Source: an uncultured Rubritalea sp. (GTDB lineage: Bacteria > Verrucomicrobiota > Verrucomicrobiia > Verrucomicrobiales > Akkermansiaceae). Taken from it: 61,359 nucleotides of DNA. The DNA lies in contig CALAJT010000004.1 in NCBI GenBank assembly GCA_937923145.1, positions 1 through 61,359 of the forward strand. Reading direction: 5' to 3'. Below the pieces are notes generated by a model, which was given only the letters and a program-made list of their open reading frames with translations, did not search any database and had not been told where the DNA came from. Positions 36,086 to 45,270 of this stretch are shown one piece after another; position 1 is the first letter of the stretch; every line of letters starts with the position of its first letter. Made by a program: the position numbers and the translations under genes.

Positions 36086-38965
36086 CTAGTGAGCTTGTAG
36101 CCAATTCTCTCCAGTGCCGATATCTATCTTACTAGGCACATTGTGCGGCAGCGTTAGAGCGGATTCCATAGCCTCTCGGATTTTTGGTTCGAGCTCATCT
36201 AGTTCAGCCTTATATACATCAAAGATTAATTCATCGTGTACTTGGAGTAGCATCTTAGTTTTGTAATTGCCTTCTTTTAGCATGTCGCTGACCTTCACCA
36301 TTGCGAGCTTGATCATATCAGCAGCAGTGCCTTGGATAGGGGTGTTGATCGCTGCTCGTGCAGCATTGTTGCGCTGCATCGCATTACGAGAGTCGATATT
36401 TCTTAGCACTCTTCTGCGGCCAGCTAGAGTTTCTATGTAACCCTGAGTTGTGGCCTTTTCCGTGGTGTTGTCCATGAAGGTTTTGATCGCAGGGTATTCT
36501 TTAAAGTAAGTATCTATAATCTCCTGACCCTCACTACGTGGAATACTCAGACGTTGTGATAGTCCGAATGCTGAGATTCCATAAATTATGCCGAAGTTTA
36601 CCATCTTAGCATTACGCCGCATGGTAGAGGTCACTTCCTCTAGTCCCACACCGTAGACTCTAGCTGCGGTGGCGGTGTGGATATCAAGATCATTTTGGAA
36701 TGCCTCGATCATCGCTTCATCACCTGCGATCGCTGCCATTACTCTGAGCTCTACTTGTGAGTAGTCAGCTGCTAAAAGAATATATTCACTAGATCGCGGT
36801 ACAAATGCCTTACGAATCTCACGACCAGCCTCTGTTCTAACAGGAATGTTCTGAAGATTCGGGTCAGATGATGCGAGCCTACCTGTAGAAGTCATGAGCT
36901 GATGTAGCTGAGTGTGAACTCTCTGATCTGAAGGGCAGAGGTGAGTAGGCAGAGCATCCACATAAGTAGACTTCAGTTTAGAAGCTTCTCTATACTCTAA
37001 GATGTCAGCCACTATCTTATGCTGATTTGCCAGCACTGAAAGAGTTCCTTCATCCGTTTTGTACTGACCAGTTTTCGTTGTCTTAGGCTTCTCTATGAGT
37101 TTCATTTCATCGAATAGGATGCCACCAAGTTGCTTTGGTGAGTTCAGATTAAATTCTTTACCAGCCTGTTCGTAAATAGCTGCAGTGAGCCCTTCTATCT
37201 TCTTGCCGAGAGTGACAGAGATTTCTGCTAGTGCATCGGTATTCACGGAGATTCCTTCATGCTCAATCTCCACGATCACTGGGAGCAGGGGAGACTCTAT
37301 ATCGTAAAATACGTCGGATTGACCTGACTCATCGAGTTGCTCAGCTAGGATTTCAGCCAGCTGAAAAGTAATGTCGGCATCTTCACAAGCGTAATCAGAG
37401 AGTTTTTCAACAGGGATGCTCTCCATATCGATCAGTTTACTCTTCTTTCCTGCTTTTTTGGCAGGGGCTTTCTTTTCCTTTTGCTCAGCTAGAGTGAAAA
37501 GATCATCAGCAGCCACTGGTTCTATGTCAGCTTCATTGTTCTCGATGATTTCTAGTGAGTTTACCACGTCTTCCAGAGTCATTGGAGTATACCCGAGTAA
37601 CAACTGTGCTAAATAATCCATACTATGTCTCTGCTCTGGGTCACATAGTGAGTGAGCTAGCATGGTATCAAAGTAAGGGCCTTGGATATCGATTCCTTGT
37701 GCTTTGAGCACTGAAAGATCGTATTTTAAATTATGCCCGATCTTGGTAGCCTTGGAGAGTAACACGGGATTCAGAGCTTCTACTATTTCAGCCAATGGCA
37801 GCGCACTGCAAGGAGTTACAAAGTAGGCTTCATGCTTCTTCCAGCTAATAGCGATACCTAGTAATTTGGCGATTCTCGGGTTTAGCGAAGTAGTTTCTAA
37901 ATCAAAGCAAAAGATATCCTGTTTATTAAGCTGAATAGCGAGTTTTCTTAACGTGGCTGAGTCATTAACTAAAGTATAATTTGCCTTAAAGTCCTTCATG
38001 GTTTTTAGCTCCGCTTGGATTACCCCCTCTGAACCAGATTCGGGCTTACTAGATGAGCTATGACCGCGACCCGACTCAAATTCCTTACCAAAGAGTCGTT
38101 TACCGAGAGAGTTAAATTCAAATTCTGTGAAAAGCGACTTAATTGCATCATCATTGCGACCCGCTAGTTTAAGGTCATACCAGCTAGTTTCTACAGGTAC
38201 GTCAAGAATGATTTTCACCAGCTCTTTAGAAAGCATTGCCTGTTCTTTATTATTTTCGACGTTTTCCTTCTGCTTACCTTTCAATTGATCAGTAGATTCT
38301 AAGAGTTTCTCAATAGAGCCGAATTGTTTGATCAACTTTTTCGCCGTTTTTTCTCCTATGCCAGGAACGCCTGGAATATTGTCCGCTGCATCACCCCATA
38401 ATCCTAGAATATCGATGACCTGCTCAGTGCGCTCAATCTCCCAATTTGCAAGTATAGCTGGAACATCCAGTACCTCCACTTCAGCTCCTTTTCTTCCTGG
38501 TTTCCACATGGAAGTGTTAGGCGATACAAGCTGAGCAAAGTCCTTATCAGGAGTAACCATGAAGCTCTTGAAACTACCCTCTGTATCTGCCTGCTTCACC
38601 ATCGTGCCAATGATATCGTCAGCCTCAAATCCAGGCACTTCGATCACTGGAATATTAAAGGCTTTAAGGATACGTTTGATCTCGGGAATAGCCATAGCTA
38701 TCTCCTCTGGCATCGCATCACGTTGCGCTTTATATGCTGGAAAAATCTTGTGTCTAGGTGTTGGCTCCTTTGTGTCAAAAGCTACCCCCAAGTGAGTAGG
38801 GGAATGGTTATCTATAATTTCTAGCAGGGTATTAACAAAACCAAAAATTGCAGAAGTATTCACATTCTTACTATTGAATATAGGACTACGGATTAGCGCG
38901 AAATGTGCGCGATATACGAGAGCCATGCCATCTAGCAAGAAGAGTCGATTCGGAGTGTCAGCCAT
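36086..38965 (-). CDS. polA: DNA polymerase I
   Basis: The 959-residue enzyme has all three PolI domains. The 5' nuclease (about 1-300) starts LFLLDGMALVYRAHFAL. The 3'-5' exonuclease (about 340-580) keeps its metal residues in CFDLETTSLN, with IGHNLKYDLSVL and YACEDADITF, so proofreading should be active. The polymerase has motif A DYSQVELRVMAAIAGD (near 730), motif B RRNAKMVNFGIIYG and motif C QVHDELIFDV (near 910). A Lys-rich insertion (APAKKAGKKSK) lies inside the exonuclease region. It is divergent from the 39062 gene. Confidence 0.97.
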   Translation of the reverse strand: MADTPNRLFLLDGMALVYRAHFALIRSPIFNSKNVNTSAIFGFVNTLLEIIDNHSPTHLGVAFDTKEPTPRHKIFPAYKAQRDAMPEEIAMAIPEIKRILKAFNIPVIEVPGFEADDIIGTMVKQADTEGSFKSFMVTPDKDFAQLVSPNTSMWKPGRKGAEVEVLDVPAILANWEIERTEQVIDILGLWGDAADNIPGVPGIGEKTAKKLIKQFGSIEKLLESTDQLKGKQKENVENNKEQAMLSKELVKIILDVPVETSWYDLKLAGRNDDAIKSLFTEFEFNSLGKRLFGKEFESGRGHSSSSKPESGSEGVIQAELKTMKDFKANYTLVNDSATLRKLAIQLNKQDIFCFDLETTSLNPRIAKLLGIAISWKKHEAYFVTPCSALPLAEIVEALNPVLLSKATKIGHNLKYDLSVLKAQGIDIQGPYFDTMLAHSLCDPEQRHSMDYLAQLLLGYTPMTLEDVVNSLEIIENNEADIEPVAADDLFTLAEQKEKKAPAKKAGKKSKLIDMESIPVEKLSDYACEDADITFQLAEILAEQLDESGQSDVFYDIESPLLPVIVEIEHEGISVNTDALAEISVTLGKKIEGLTAAIYEQAGKEFNLNSPKQLGGILFDEMKLIEKPKTTKTGQYKTDEGTLSVLANQHKIVADILEYREASKLKSTYVDALPTHLCPSDQRVHTQLHQLMTSTGRLASSDPNLQNIPVRTEAGREIRKAFVPRSSEYILLAADYSQVELRVMAAIAGDEAMIEAFQNDLDIHTATAARVYGVGLEEVTSTMRRNAKMVNFGIIYGISAFGLSQRLSIPRSEGQEIIDTYFKEYPAIKTFMDNTTEKATTQGYIETLAGRRRVLRNIDSRNAMQRNNAARAAINTPIQGTAADMIKLAMVKVSDMLKEGNYKTKMLLQVHDELIFDVYKAELDELEPKIREAMESALTLPHNVPSKIDIGTGENWLQAH

Positions 38966-39061
38966 GCGCTACAGTGGTCTGATAACCTATAAGAGGTCAA
39001 TGTGGAAAATTGTCAAAATTAGGACTGGTCAGATGACCTACTAATAGTGTGAAGTATAAGC

Positions 39062-39604
39062 ATGAACGGAACATCTTTTTTACTCTTACTCATCTTTCTG
39101 GTAGCCGGATACGTATTACATCCTATTGCTCTTCCTAAGCTGCAGGAGAATGGTTATGGCATCATAGATGCTCATGAAGATATGCAGAAAGAGCCAGCAG
39201 CTCCTCAAAATCTTGAATCCAGAATCACTGATGAGCCTACAGATGCTGCATCTAATAACGTAGAAAATCCTGCTGAGAATCCCAAAACGATGACCGGCTA
39301 CGAGTCTAAGACTGCAGCAAAAGTAGAAACTGCATCTACAGCATCCATAGATGAAGCAGAGGTTTTATCTGGGATGAAAAAATCTATAAAGTCTGGTGAA
39401 ATTACGGAGTTCAGATTTGACCAAGTTAAAGAGTGGAAGTCGACTGGTGTAGAAAGAGTCAATGGCGAAAGCTACGCAACTGGCACAGTATCTTACATAG
39501 CGAATACACTTTTCGGCGAACAAACCCACGAAGCAAAAGCACTCTTCAAGGGAGCTAAGCTAGTTAAGTGGGTCTGGGCGGTGAATAACTTTGAGATGAA
39601 GTGA
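39062..39604 (+). CDS. Anchored protein of unknown function
   Basis: The 180-residue protein has an N-terminal membrane segment (about 5-20), a linker of about 80 residues rich in Glu, Pro, Ala and Thr, and a small C-terminal domain (about 95-180) with FRFDQVKEWKSTG and GTVSYIANTLFGEQ, which is beta-rich. No family is recognised. It is divergent from polA across 96 bases, and the second copy of the noncoding repeat follows it. Confidence 0.65.
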   Translation: MNGTSFLLLLIFLVAGYVLHPIALPKLQENGYGIIDAHEDMQKEPAAPQNLESRITDEPTDAASNNVENPAENPKTMTGYESKTAAKVETASTASIDEAEVLSGMKKSIKSGEITEFRFDQVKEWKSTGVERVNGESYATGTVSYIANTLFGEQTHEAKALFKGAKLVKWVWAVNNFEMK

Positions 39605-39649
39605 GATTTTTAGCTGTGATTTCTAGCTAGGGAGGTGTTGACGTTTTTG

Positions 39650-39816
39650 AAGCTTCGCTCCGTCATCTGTTTACTAGTCAGTTGTCATTAATCTAGCACG
39701 ATGGATAAGGAGGGGGAACGATGAAACTCCGATTTAATGCGTCAGCCAGCAAAGTATCCGACTAATGGACTTATCAACCTCTGACCTCTGACCTCTGACG
39801 TGGCCGCAGGCACCAA
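39650..39816 (+). repeat. Interspersed noncoding repeat, copy 2
   Basis: Shares ordered blocks with 12228-12378: AAGCTTCGCTCCGTCATC at the 5' side, TTGTCATTAATCTAGCAC in the middle, three tandem CCTCTGA units (39778-39798), and a GCAGGCACC tail. No reading frame is supported. As in copy 1, it sits between the stops of two convergent genes. Confidence 0.7.
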
Positions 39817-39856
39817 AGGATGGGATGGTTCAGGTTTGCTGATAGTGAATAATGTC

Positions 39857-42202
39857 CTAGAAGCCAATCTTCTTCTCATAATCTAGCATAGGTGCAAGTC
39901 CCGCTCTTAGCGCATCCTTGTAGGCTTTGATGGCTTCCTTTTTATCACCCATTTCATAGTAAGTGTAGGAGAGGTTAAACCATGCCTTAGAGTCTTCAGG
40001 GTTAATTCTAACAGCTTTCTTGTAATGCTGAACTGCCTTGGACATATTACTTTGGGCAAAAGCTATATTTCCAAGATAGACGTATGCATCGGTATAATCT
40101 GGTCTTAGTTTGATTGCTTGTTCGAGCGATTTCTTAGCCAGCTCATCTTTTTGATTCTCATATCGGCAAACACCTAACATATAGTGAGTGTATGGGCTAT
40201 TCTCTTTCAATTGAGTTCCAGAAGAAAAAATCTCTTCAGCGTCTTCAAACTCATCTAGATTAAAGCGTACTACTCCTCGATTAATAAAAAATGGATAGTG
40301 TTCACCATGGGCATCATAAGCTTCATCGTAGATCTCTTTGGCGGTAACTAAATTTCCTTTCTCCACACACCGAAGGGCAAGCGACTCCAAGCTTTCGATT
40401 TGAGCATAGGTGCGGACTTGAGCAGCCTGACGTTCAGCAGGGGATTTTAGCTTAACACCAGGTAGACGAAATTTATCTGTATCTTGCTTATCTTGTAGTA
40501 GTTTCTCTTCTTCTTCTGTTAGGACTATTTCATCTTGGATCAAATTCGCAATAGCGAAGCCTAAGCTAGAACCCTGAGTTCCTGATTTCTGATATTCTTT
40601 CCACAGCATTTCCTCTGCTTGTTTTTTGCGGTCTAGTTTCACAGTTAGACGCTTCAGTGCTTTCTTTAATTCTACAGCTTCAGCTCTTTCCATTGGATCT
40701 GAATTTGGATCGTTGAGTGATTTAGAGAGCTTATTATTTGTGTTTCTAAGACTGTTCTCTAGTGATCCGATTCTGCGTATGTAGTCCGTGTTCTCATTCT
40801 CTAAATTAATGATTTTCTGCTTCGCTACCGCTAATTTACTCTTCCAGGTGATGATATCATCTTGCGCAGAATTCTTATCACTTATTAGCTGCTTGATGAC
40901 TGCCTGCTGTTTTCGCACTTCTTCACCTAATCTAAGGGCTTCTTTAATCGTGCGTTTAGCGCGTTCGGCATCGTTTAGGTTAAGTAGCTGTGATAGCTTA
41001 TCACGCTCTAGTGTCGTTGATGCTAGCTCATCTTTGAGTTCTTGATTTAATTGGTCAGTGGCAGCGAGCCTTTCTTTTAATGTGTCATTATCCGTATTGA
41101 GTGCTTTGACTTGTGATTCTAGTGAGGTTATTTGCTTTTGTTGTTCTTTTATTGTTATTCGGAGTGCTGTGACTACTTTGTGAGAGGCGTTCTTCGAGGA
41201 CTCTAGCTGCTTAGATTTTTTATCAAGAGAGCTTTTGACTAGCTGAAGTTCAGCCACCGTTTGCTCTTTATCTTTATTCACTTTCTTAAACTCTATCAAG
41301 TGACGCTTATGCATTCCTACGATCTGATCCAGCTCTGCTTCGAAGCGTAGTTTCTCGCGTTCTAGTCTTTCTACATCTTTCATCAGCGGAGCGGATGCTA
41401 ATTTATCTCGTTTCTTAGTGAGCTCATTATGAAGCTCTAACATCTTTTTGATCTGATTCTTAGAGCGCTTTTCGGAGTCAGTGAGTTTGCCCTGCAGGCG
41501 ATCTATCTGACTATTAAGAATCCTTGTTTGAGTGTTATCTTTTATTCCTAGACCTTGCTGAGATTTTCTGAGTTTATCTGTAAGTAGGGAGATTTCTCTG
41601 CGGTGTTTTTCTTTCTCTACCTTTTGTTGTGTTTCTAATTTAGCGATACGCTGACGATACTGTTTGATGGTATCTAGAATTTGAGCCATGTTCTTTTTTT
41701 GCCTAGCAGACACAGCTTCATTTCTGATGATAGCAGGTTTTGAGGTAGGTTTAGTATTTGGCTTGTTATCTGGATCTATGGTCTTCTCTTGATTTGATAA
41801 TTCCACGCTAGAGATACCATTCTCAGAGGTGTTCTGTTTAATATAGTCTTTCAGCTTTTCCTGCTTATTAGCGTGAGCCTCCTGGGCTAATGGCTCTATC
41901 CTTTTGATCTGTTTCAAGGTGTCACGGACTCGCATGTTCACAATAGACGTCTTCCATTCGGGAAAGTTCTGCGAAAGCGACTGGTAATTACGTAATGCCT
42001 GATGATACTTACTCCAAGCGAGCTTATAGAGCTTTTCCTTCTCGAACTTCTCCGCTTCTTCCAGCGCGCTATAGCCAGAGAGAAAGATTTGTCCTGGTCT
42101 TATTTCTTGCTTAGTCTCTTGACCGTAACTCTTCACCAAGCCGCTTCCTAAGAAGATACTTAAAGTCAGAAGTAATAGCGTATTAGAGTGTAAGCATTTC
42201 AT
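39857..42202 (-). CDS. Exported coiled-coil and TPR protein
   Basis: From the ATG at 42202 the protein has 781 residues and starts with a signal peptide (basic start, then LLLLTLSIFLGSGLVKSYGQ); the open frame extends 23 codons upstream but that tail is unlike a signal. The mature N-terminus has the region EEAEKFEKEKLYKLAWSKY, then about 450 residues of coiled coil, then at least three TPR units at the C-terminus (for example SPYTHYMLGVCRYENQKDE and DYTDAYVYLGNIAFAQSNM). TPR units bind proteins, so a periplasmic scaffold is likely. Similar exported TPR/coiled-coil proteins are common in Verrucomicrobiota. Confidence 0.8.
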   Translation of the reverse strand: MKCLHSNTLLLLTLSIFLGSGLVKSYGQETKQEIRPGQIFLSGYSALEEAEKFEKEKLYKLAWSKYHQALRNYQSLSQNFPEWKTSIVNMRVRDTLKQIKRIEPLAQEAHANKQEKLKDYIKQNTSENGISSVELSNQEKTIDPDNKPNTKPTSKPAIIRNEAVSARQKKNMAQILDTIKQYRQRIAKLETQQKVEKEKHRREISLLTDKLRKSQQGLGIKDNTQTRILNSQIDRLQGKLTDSEKRSKNQIKKMLELHNELTKKRDKLASAPLMKDVERLEREKLRFEAELDQIVGMHKRHLIEFKKVNKDKEQTVAELQLVKSSLDKKSKQLESSKNASHKVVTALRITIKEQQKQITSLESQVKALNTDNDTLKERLAATDQLNQELKDELASTTLERDKLSQLLNLNDAERAKRTIKEALRLGEEVRKQQAVIKQLISDKNSAQDDIITWKSKLAVAKQKIINLENENTDYIRRIGSLENSLRNTNNKLSKSLNDPNSDPMERAEAVELKKALKRLTVKLDRKKQAEEMLWKEYQKSGTQGSSLGFAIANLIQDEIVLTEEEEKLLQDKQDTDKFRLPGVKLKSPAERQAAQVRTYAQIESLESLALRCVEKGNLVTAKEIYDEAYDAHGEHYPFFINRGVVRFNLDEFEDAEEIFSSGTQLKENSPYTHYMLGVCRYENQKDELAKKSLEQAIKLRPDYTDAYVYLGNIAFAQSNMSKAVQHYKKAVRINPEDSKAWFNLSYTYYEMGDKKEAIKAYKDALRAGLAPMLDYEKKIGF

Positions 42203-42378
42203 GCGAATATCTGTGTAGTGAAATTTGACTCTGCCGTGAAGAAGAATTTTCCCATAGTCTTTACAAAGCAATCATTCATTGGCTTGTAGAGATAAAAATC
42301 GCCCTGAATCTTATAGACCAGGACGTTTGAATGGTAGCCGTTTCATTAGTAGGCTACATTATTACACCAACTCTACAA

Positions 42379-42672
42379 TTAGCCCTTAAGATCAGAACTG
42401 TGCTTGAGTCTTCTAGATGCTGTTGCGTAGAGGTTTTTGTAGCGAATTTTGGCATAGTGATACATTATTTTATACTCGTCACCAGCTGCCTGCATCACAG
42501 CCTCAGCGTATGCTGTCGGCTTGAAATCTTTCTCTAGTAATTCAACACCTACTATGTTGTAAATTCGTTCTTCTAGAGTGGCATGAAGCTTATCTTTATC
42601 ATCAGGTAGAGCGCTGATAGGAGTTGCAGCATTAATTGCCTTAGGTTCTGGTATGGTTAATTTTTCAGACAT
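42379..42672 (-). CDS. Small unknown protein
   Basis: A 97-residue soluble protein with a polar, Ala/Pro-rich N-terminus and a helical C-terminal part (LEERIYNIVGVELLEKDF and AEAVMQAAGDEYKIMYHYAK) ending in a basic segment. No family is recognised and no domain is visible. The composition and clean start support a real gene. It is followed on this strand by the TPR protein and lies back to back with yebC. Confidence 0.6.
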   Translation of the reverse strand: MSEKLTIPEPKAINAATPISALPDDKDKLHATLEERIYNIVGVELLEKDFKPTAYAEAVMQAAGDEYKIMYHYAKIRYKNLYATASRRLKHSSDLKG

Positions 42673-42897
42673 GATTATAATAGTTTATTGCCTAATGTAA
42701 TTCTATTAAAGCTAAATGTTCACATTATTGCTATAAACTAAAAAAAAAACCTGATGACATCAAGGACAAATTCGGTAGATCCGCTTCCTTAGCTCTACTC
42801 GCATGGTATTTTTAGTTTTCAGAATAAAATCAGTTCTAGTCTTGATCATTCACTATATCCACCACATAGATAGGGCATACAATTATAGATTATTATT

Positions 42898-43608
42898 ATG
42901 GGACGTGCATTTGAAATAAGAAGAGGAGCGAAAGAGAAACGTTGGGACAAAATGTCTAAGCTGTTTCCAAAGTTAGCAACGGCCATTACGATGGCAGCTA
43001 AAGAGGGAGGGGATGATCCTGAATCAAATGCTAAGCTTCGTGGAGCCATCGCTGCTGCTAAGGCTGAGAATATGCCTAAGGATAATATCACGAAGGCTAT
43101 CGAGAGGGCTACTGCTGCTGATACTGCAAGCTTTGCAGAGGTGAACTACGAGGGTAAAGGACCTCACGGTGTGCTTCTCTGGGTGGAATGCGCCACTGAT
43201 AATAACACGCGAACATTCTCTAAAATTCGCACGGTTTTTAATAAAAGTGGTGGTGGCTTAATGAACTCAGGAGGGCTTGAATTTATGTTCACACGTAAAG
43301 CTGTAGTGCAGTTCACTAAGACGGAGGAGATAGATGTAGAAGAAATAGAGCTAGAGCTGATCGACCATGGACTTGAAGAGCTCGAAGTAGAGGGAGATCA
43401 GGTAGTGGCGTATGGTGAGTTTACTAGCTTCGGTACTTTGTCGAAAGCTTGCGAGGATCTGAAGCTAGACGTGACTAAGGCTGGTCTAGAAAGAATTCCT
43501 AACAATACTGTAGAATTTACAGATGAGCAGATCGAAGAGATAGAGGAAATGATCGACAAGCTGGATGATGAAGAGGATGTGCAACAGGTCTTCACGAATA
43601 TTGCTTAA
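42898..43608 (+). CDS. yebC: YebC/PmpR family protein
   Basis: The 236-residue protein is a clear YebC member: MGRAFEIRRGAKEKRWDKM at the start (Escherichia proteins begin with MAGHSKW instead, so this is the PmpR-like branch), then PESNAKLRGAIAAAKAENMP, the GPHGVLLWVECATDNNTRT segment and GGLEFMFTRKA. YebC proteins are reported as transcription regulators and, in some branches, as translation factors that resolve ribosome stalling. The gene is followed by the AI-2E family permease gene on the same strand after 71 bases. No ruvC is adjacent. Confidence 0.92.
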   Translation: MGRAFEIRRGAKEKRWDKMSKLFPKLATAITMAAKEGGDDPESNAKLRGAIAAAKAENMPKDNITKAIERATAADTASFAEVNYEGKGPHGVLLWVECATDNNTRTFSKIRTVFNKSGGGLMNSGGLEFMFTRKAVVQFTKTEEIDVEEIELELIDHGLEELEVEGDQVVAYGEFTSFGTLSKACEDLKLDVTKAGLERIPNNTVEFTDEQIEEIEEMIDKLDDEEDVQQVFTNIA

Positions 43609-43679
43609 TTATAGGTTTCATGTTGTGGAAAACTCAATTTAGTTTATAGGTACTTTGTCTATTTATTTAATAATCATTA

Positions 43680-45137
43680 ATGAAATCACCTAAGCCAAAG
43701 CTAAAAATAGAACCCTCTGCAGAGGCTTCTAAGTTAATCTATGTTTTAGCAGGTGTGATCGTCGTAGTGGCGGGTCTCAAGCTTGCTTCGGACTTTTTTA
43801 TACCTATATTATTAGCATTTTTCTTTGCAACGATTAGTTTTCCGATTCTCCATTGGCTCCGTGAACACAGAGTTCCGAGGTTCTTATCGGTATTGATAAC
43901 TATATTGGTAGATTTTGCATTTATAGCAGGAGTTGTATTTGTAGGAATTATTTTAGTATCAGACATATCCTCAAAGTGGGATAGTAAGTATTATCAGAAG
44001 ACTAATGAGAGGCTGGACCAATTAACTGAAGCGACGTCTGAATTTTATAATAAATGGGCGCCAACAACCAAAGTGAATGATGAGGCTGAAGCTGTTGCTG
44101 TTGCTGAAAAGCCCTTTACAAAAGACGGTGAGTTGGTGGATAGACCGAGTTTAGAATCTGAACCTGGACGAGAAGCCTCGATCAAAAATAATGGTCCAGT
44201 AATCCCTGATGGAATGTCTTTGGGCTCTGAAAACACGGCTGTATTAGAGCAAGCGAGATATGATGATAAAGGTGATCTCCCATTAGCATCGGACGATGCT
44301 ATAGATACTATAGCTGCATCTAGTTCAGAAAATTCTGGCATAAACTCAGATGAAACTGCCTTAAGAGGGATTGAGAAATTCAAAGAACAATTTTTGCAGA
44401 AAATCAGTACTAAAAATGTCTTAGAATGGGCAAAAAGTATTTTTGACCAACTAATTTCATTTATTAAAACAGCATTCATTGTCTTGCTGATCACAGTGTT
44501 CATGCTGAGTGAAGCTCGTATGTTTGGGCGCAGGATCAATGCTATCTGCGATGCACAAGGACCCAATCTACAGCGTATGCTAAGTGCTATTAAGGACATT
44601 CAGAAATATCTAGGAATCAAGACGCTAATTAGTATGGCGACAGGCATATTAGCTGGCATGCTTTGTTGGCAGATGGGACTAGAGTTTCCTCTGTTATGGG
44701 GAATTCTAGCTTTTGCTCTAAACTTTATTCCTGCGGTTGGCTCCATCATTGCGGGTATTCCGCCCGTATTGCTTTCACTTCTTGATAATGGGAGTTTCCC
44801 AGAAGCGGCGATCATTGCTGGTGGATATCTTCTTATCAATGGTATTCTGGGGAATTTCCTAGAGCCTTCGCTTCTTGGTCGTCGTTTTGGTATTTCTACA
44901 GTGGTGGTCATACTCTCGGTGATCTTCTGGGGTTGGCTCTGGGGCCCAGTGGGAATGCTTATGGCTGTTCCTTTAACTATGCTACTCAAGGTGGCATTAG
45001 ATAATAGTTCAGACTTGCGCTGGATAGCAGTAGCTATCAGCAAAGAAACCAAGACTAGTAAAGAGGCTGATGAGATACTCATTAAAGAATCTATTGAGTC
45101 AAAAGGTAAGCCGATGGCTGAAGATATTGTGCTGTAA
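43680..45137 (+). CDS. AI-2E family transporter with an enlarged soluble loop
   Basis: The 485-residue permease has the AI-2E family (formerly UPF0118) layout: three early membrane segments (about 18-110), a soluble region, and five late segments, with the conserved PLLWGILAFALNFIPAVGS motif near 345 and NGILGNFLEPSLLGRR. Usual members are about 350 residues; here the loop between segments three and four is enlarged by about 100 residues of acidic, low-complexity sequence (about 125-220). Substrates differ within the family and cannot be told here; AI-2 export is only one known case. Confidence 0.85.
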   Translation: MKSPKPKLKIEPSAEASKLIYVLAGVIVVVAGLKLASDFFIPILLAFFFATISFPILHWLREHRVPRFLSVLITILVDFAFIAGVVFVGIILVSDISSKWDSKYYQKTNERLDQLTEATSEFYNKWAPTTKVNDEAEAVAVAEKPFTKDGELVDRPSLESEPGREASIKNNGPVIPDGMSLGSENTAVLEQARYDDKGDLPLASDDAIDTIAASSSENSGINSDETALRGIEKFKEQFLQKISTKNVLEWAKSIFDQLISFIKTAFIVLLITVFMLSEARMFGRRINAICDAQGPNLQRMLSAIKDIQKYLGIKTLISMATGILAGMLCWQMGLEFPLLWGILAFALNFIPAVGSIIAGIPPVLLSLLDNGSFPEAAIIAGGYLLINGILGNFLEPSLLGRRFGISTVVVILSVIFWGWLWGPVGMLMAVPLTMLLKVALDNSSDLRWIAVAISKETKTSKEADEILIKESIESKGKPMAEDIVL

Positions 45138-45270
45138 CTAAATCTTTAGCTTGATTTTCTGTATTTATAATTCTACTCCGAAGTCATAGAACAAAAGAAA
45201 AGAAATTGTTCAGCCAAATATATTTGACTGAAGTTTCAATTATTAAGGAGAACTGGGAGAGAACACAGGT

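Noticed and set aside
44045..45082. Two long open frames of 184 and 160 codons on the minus strand
   Set aside because: They lie wholly opposite the AI-2E transporter gene, whose product has clear family motifs and membrane segments. Their products show Ser/Ile-rich shadow composition.
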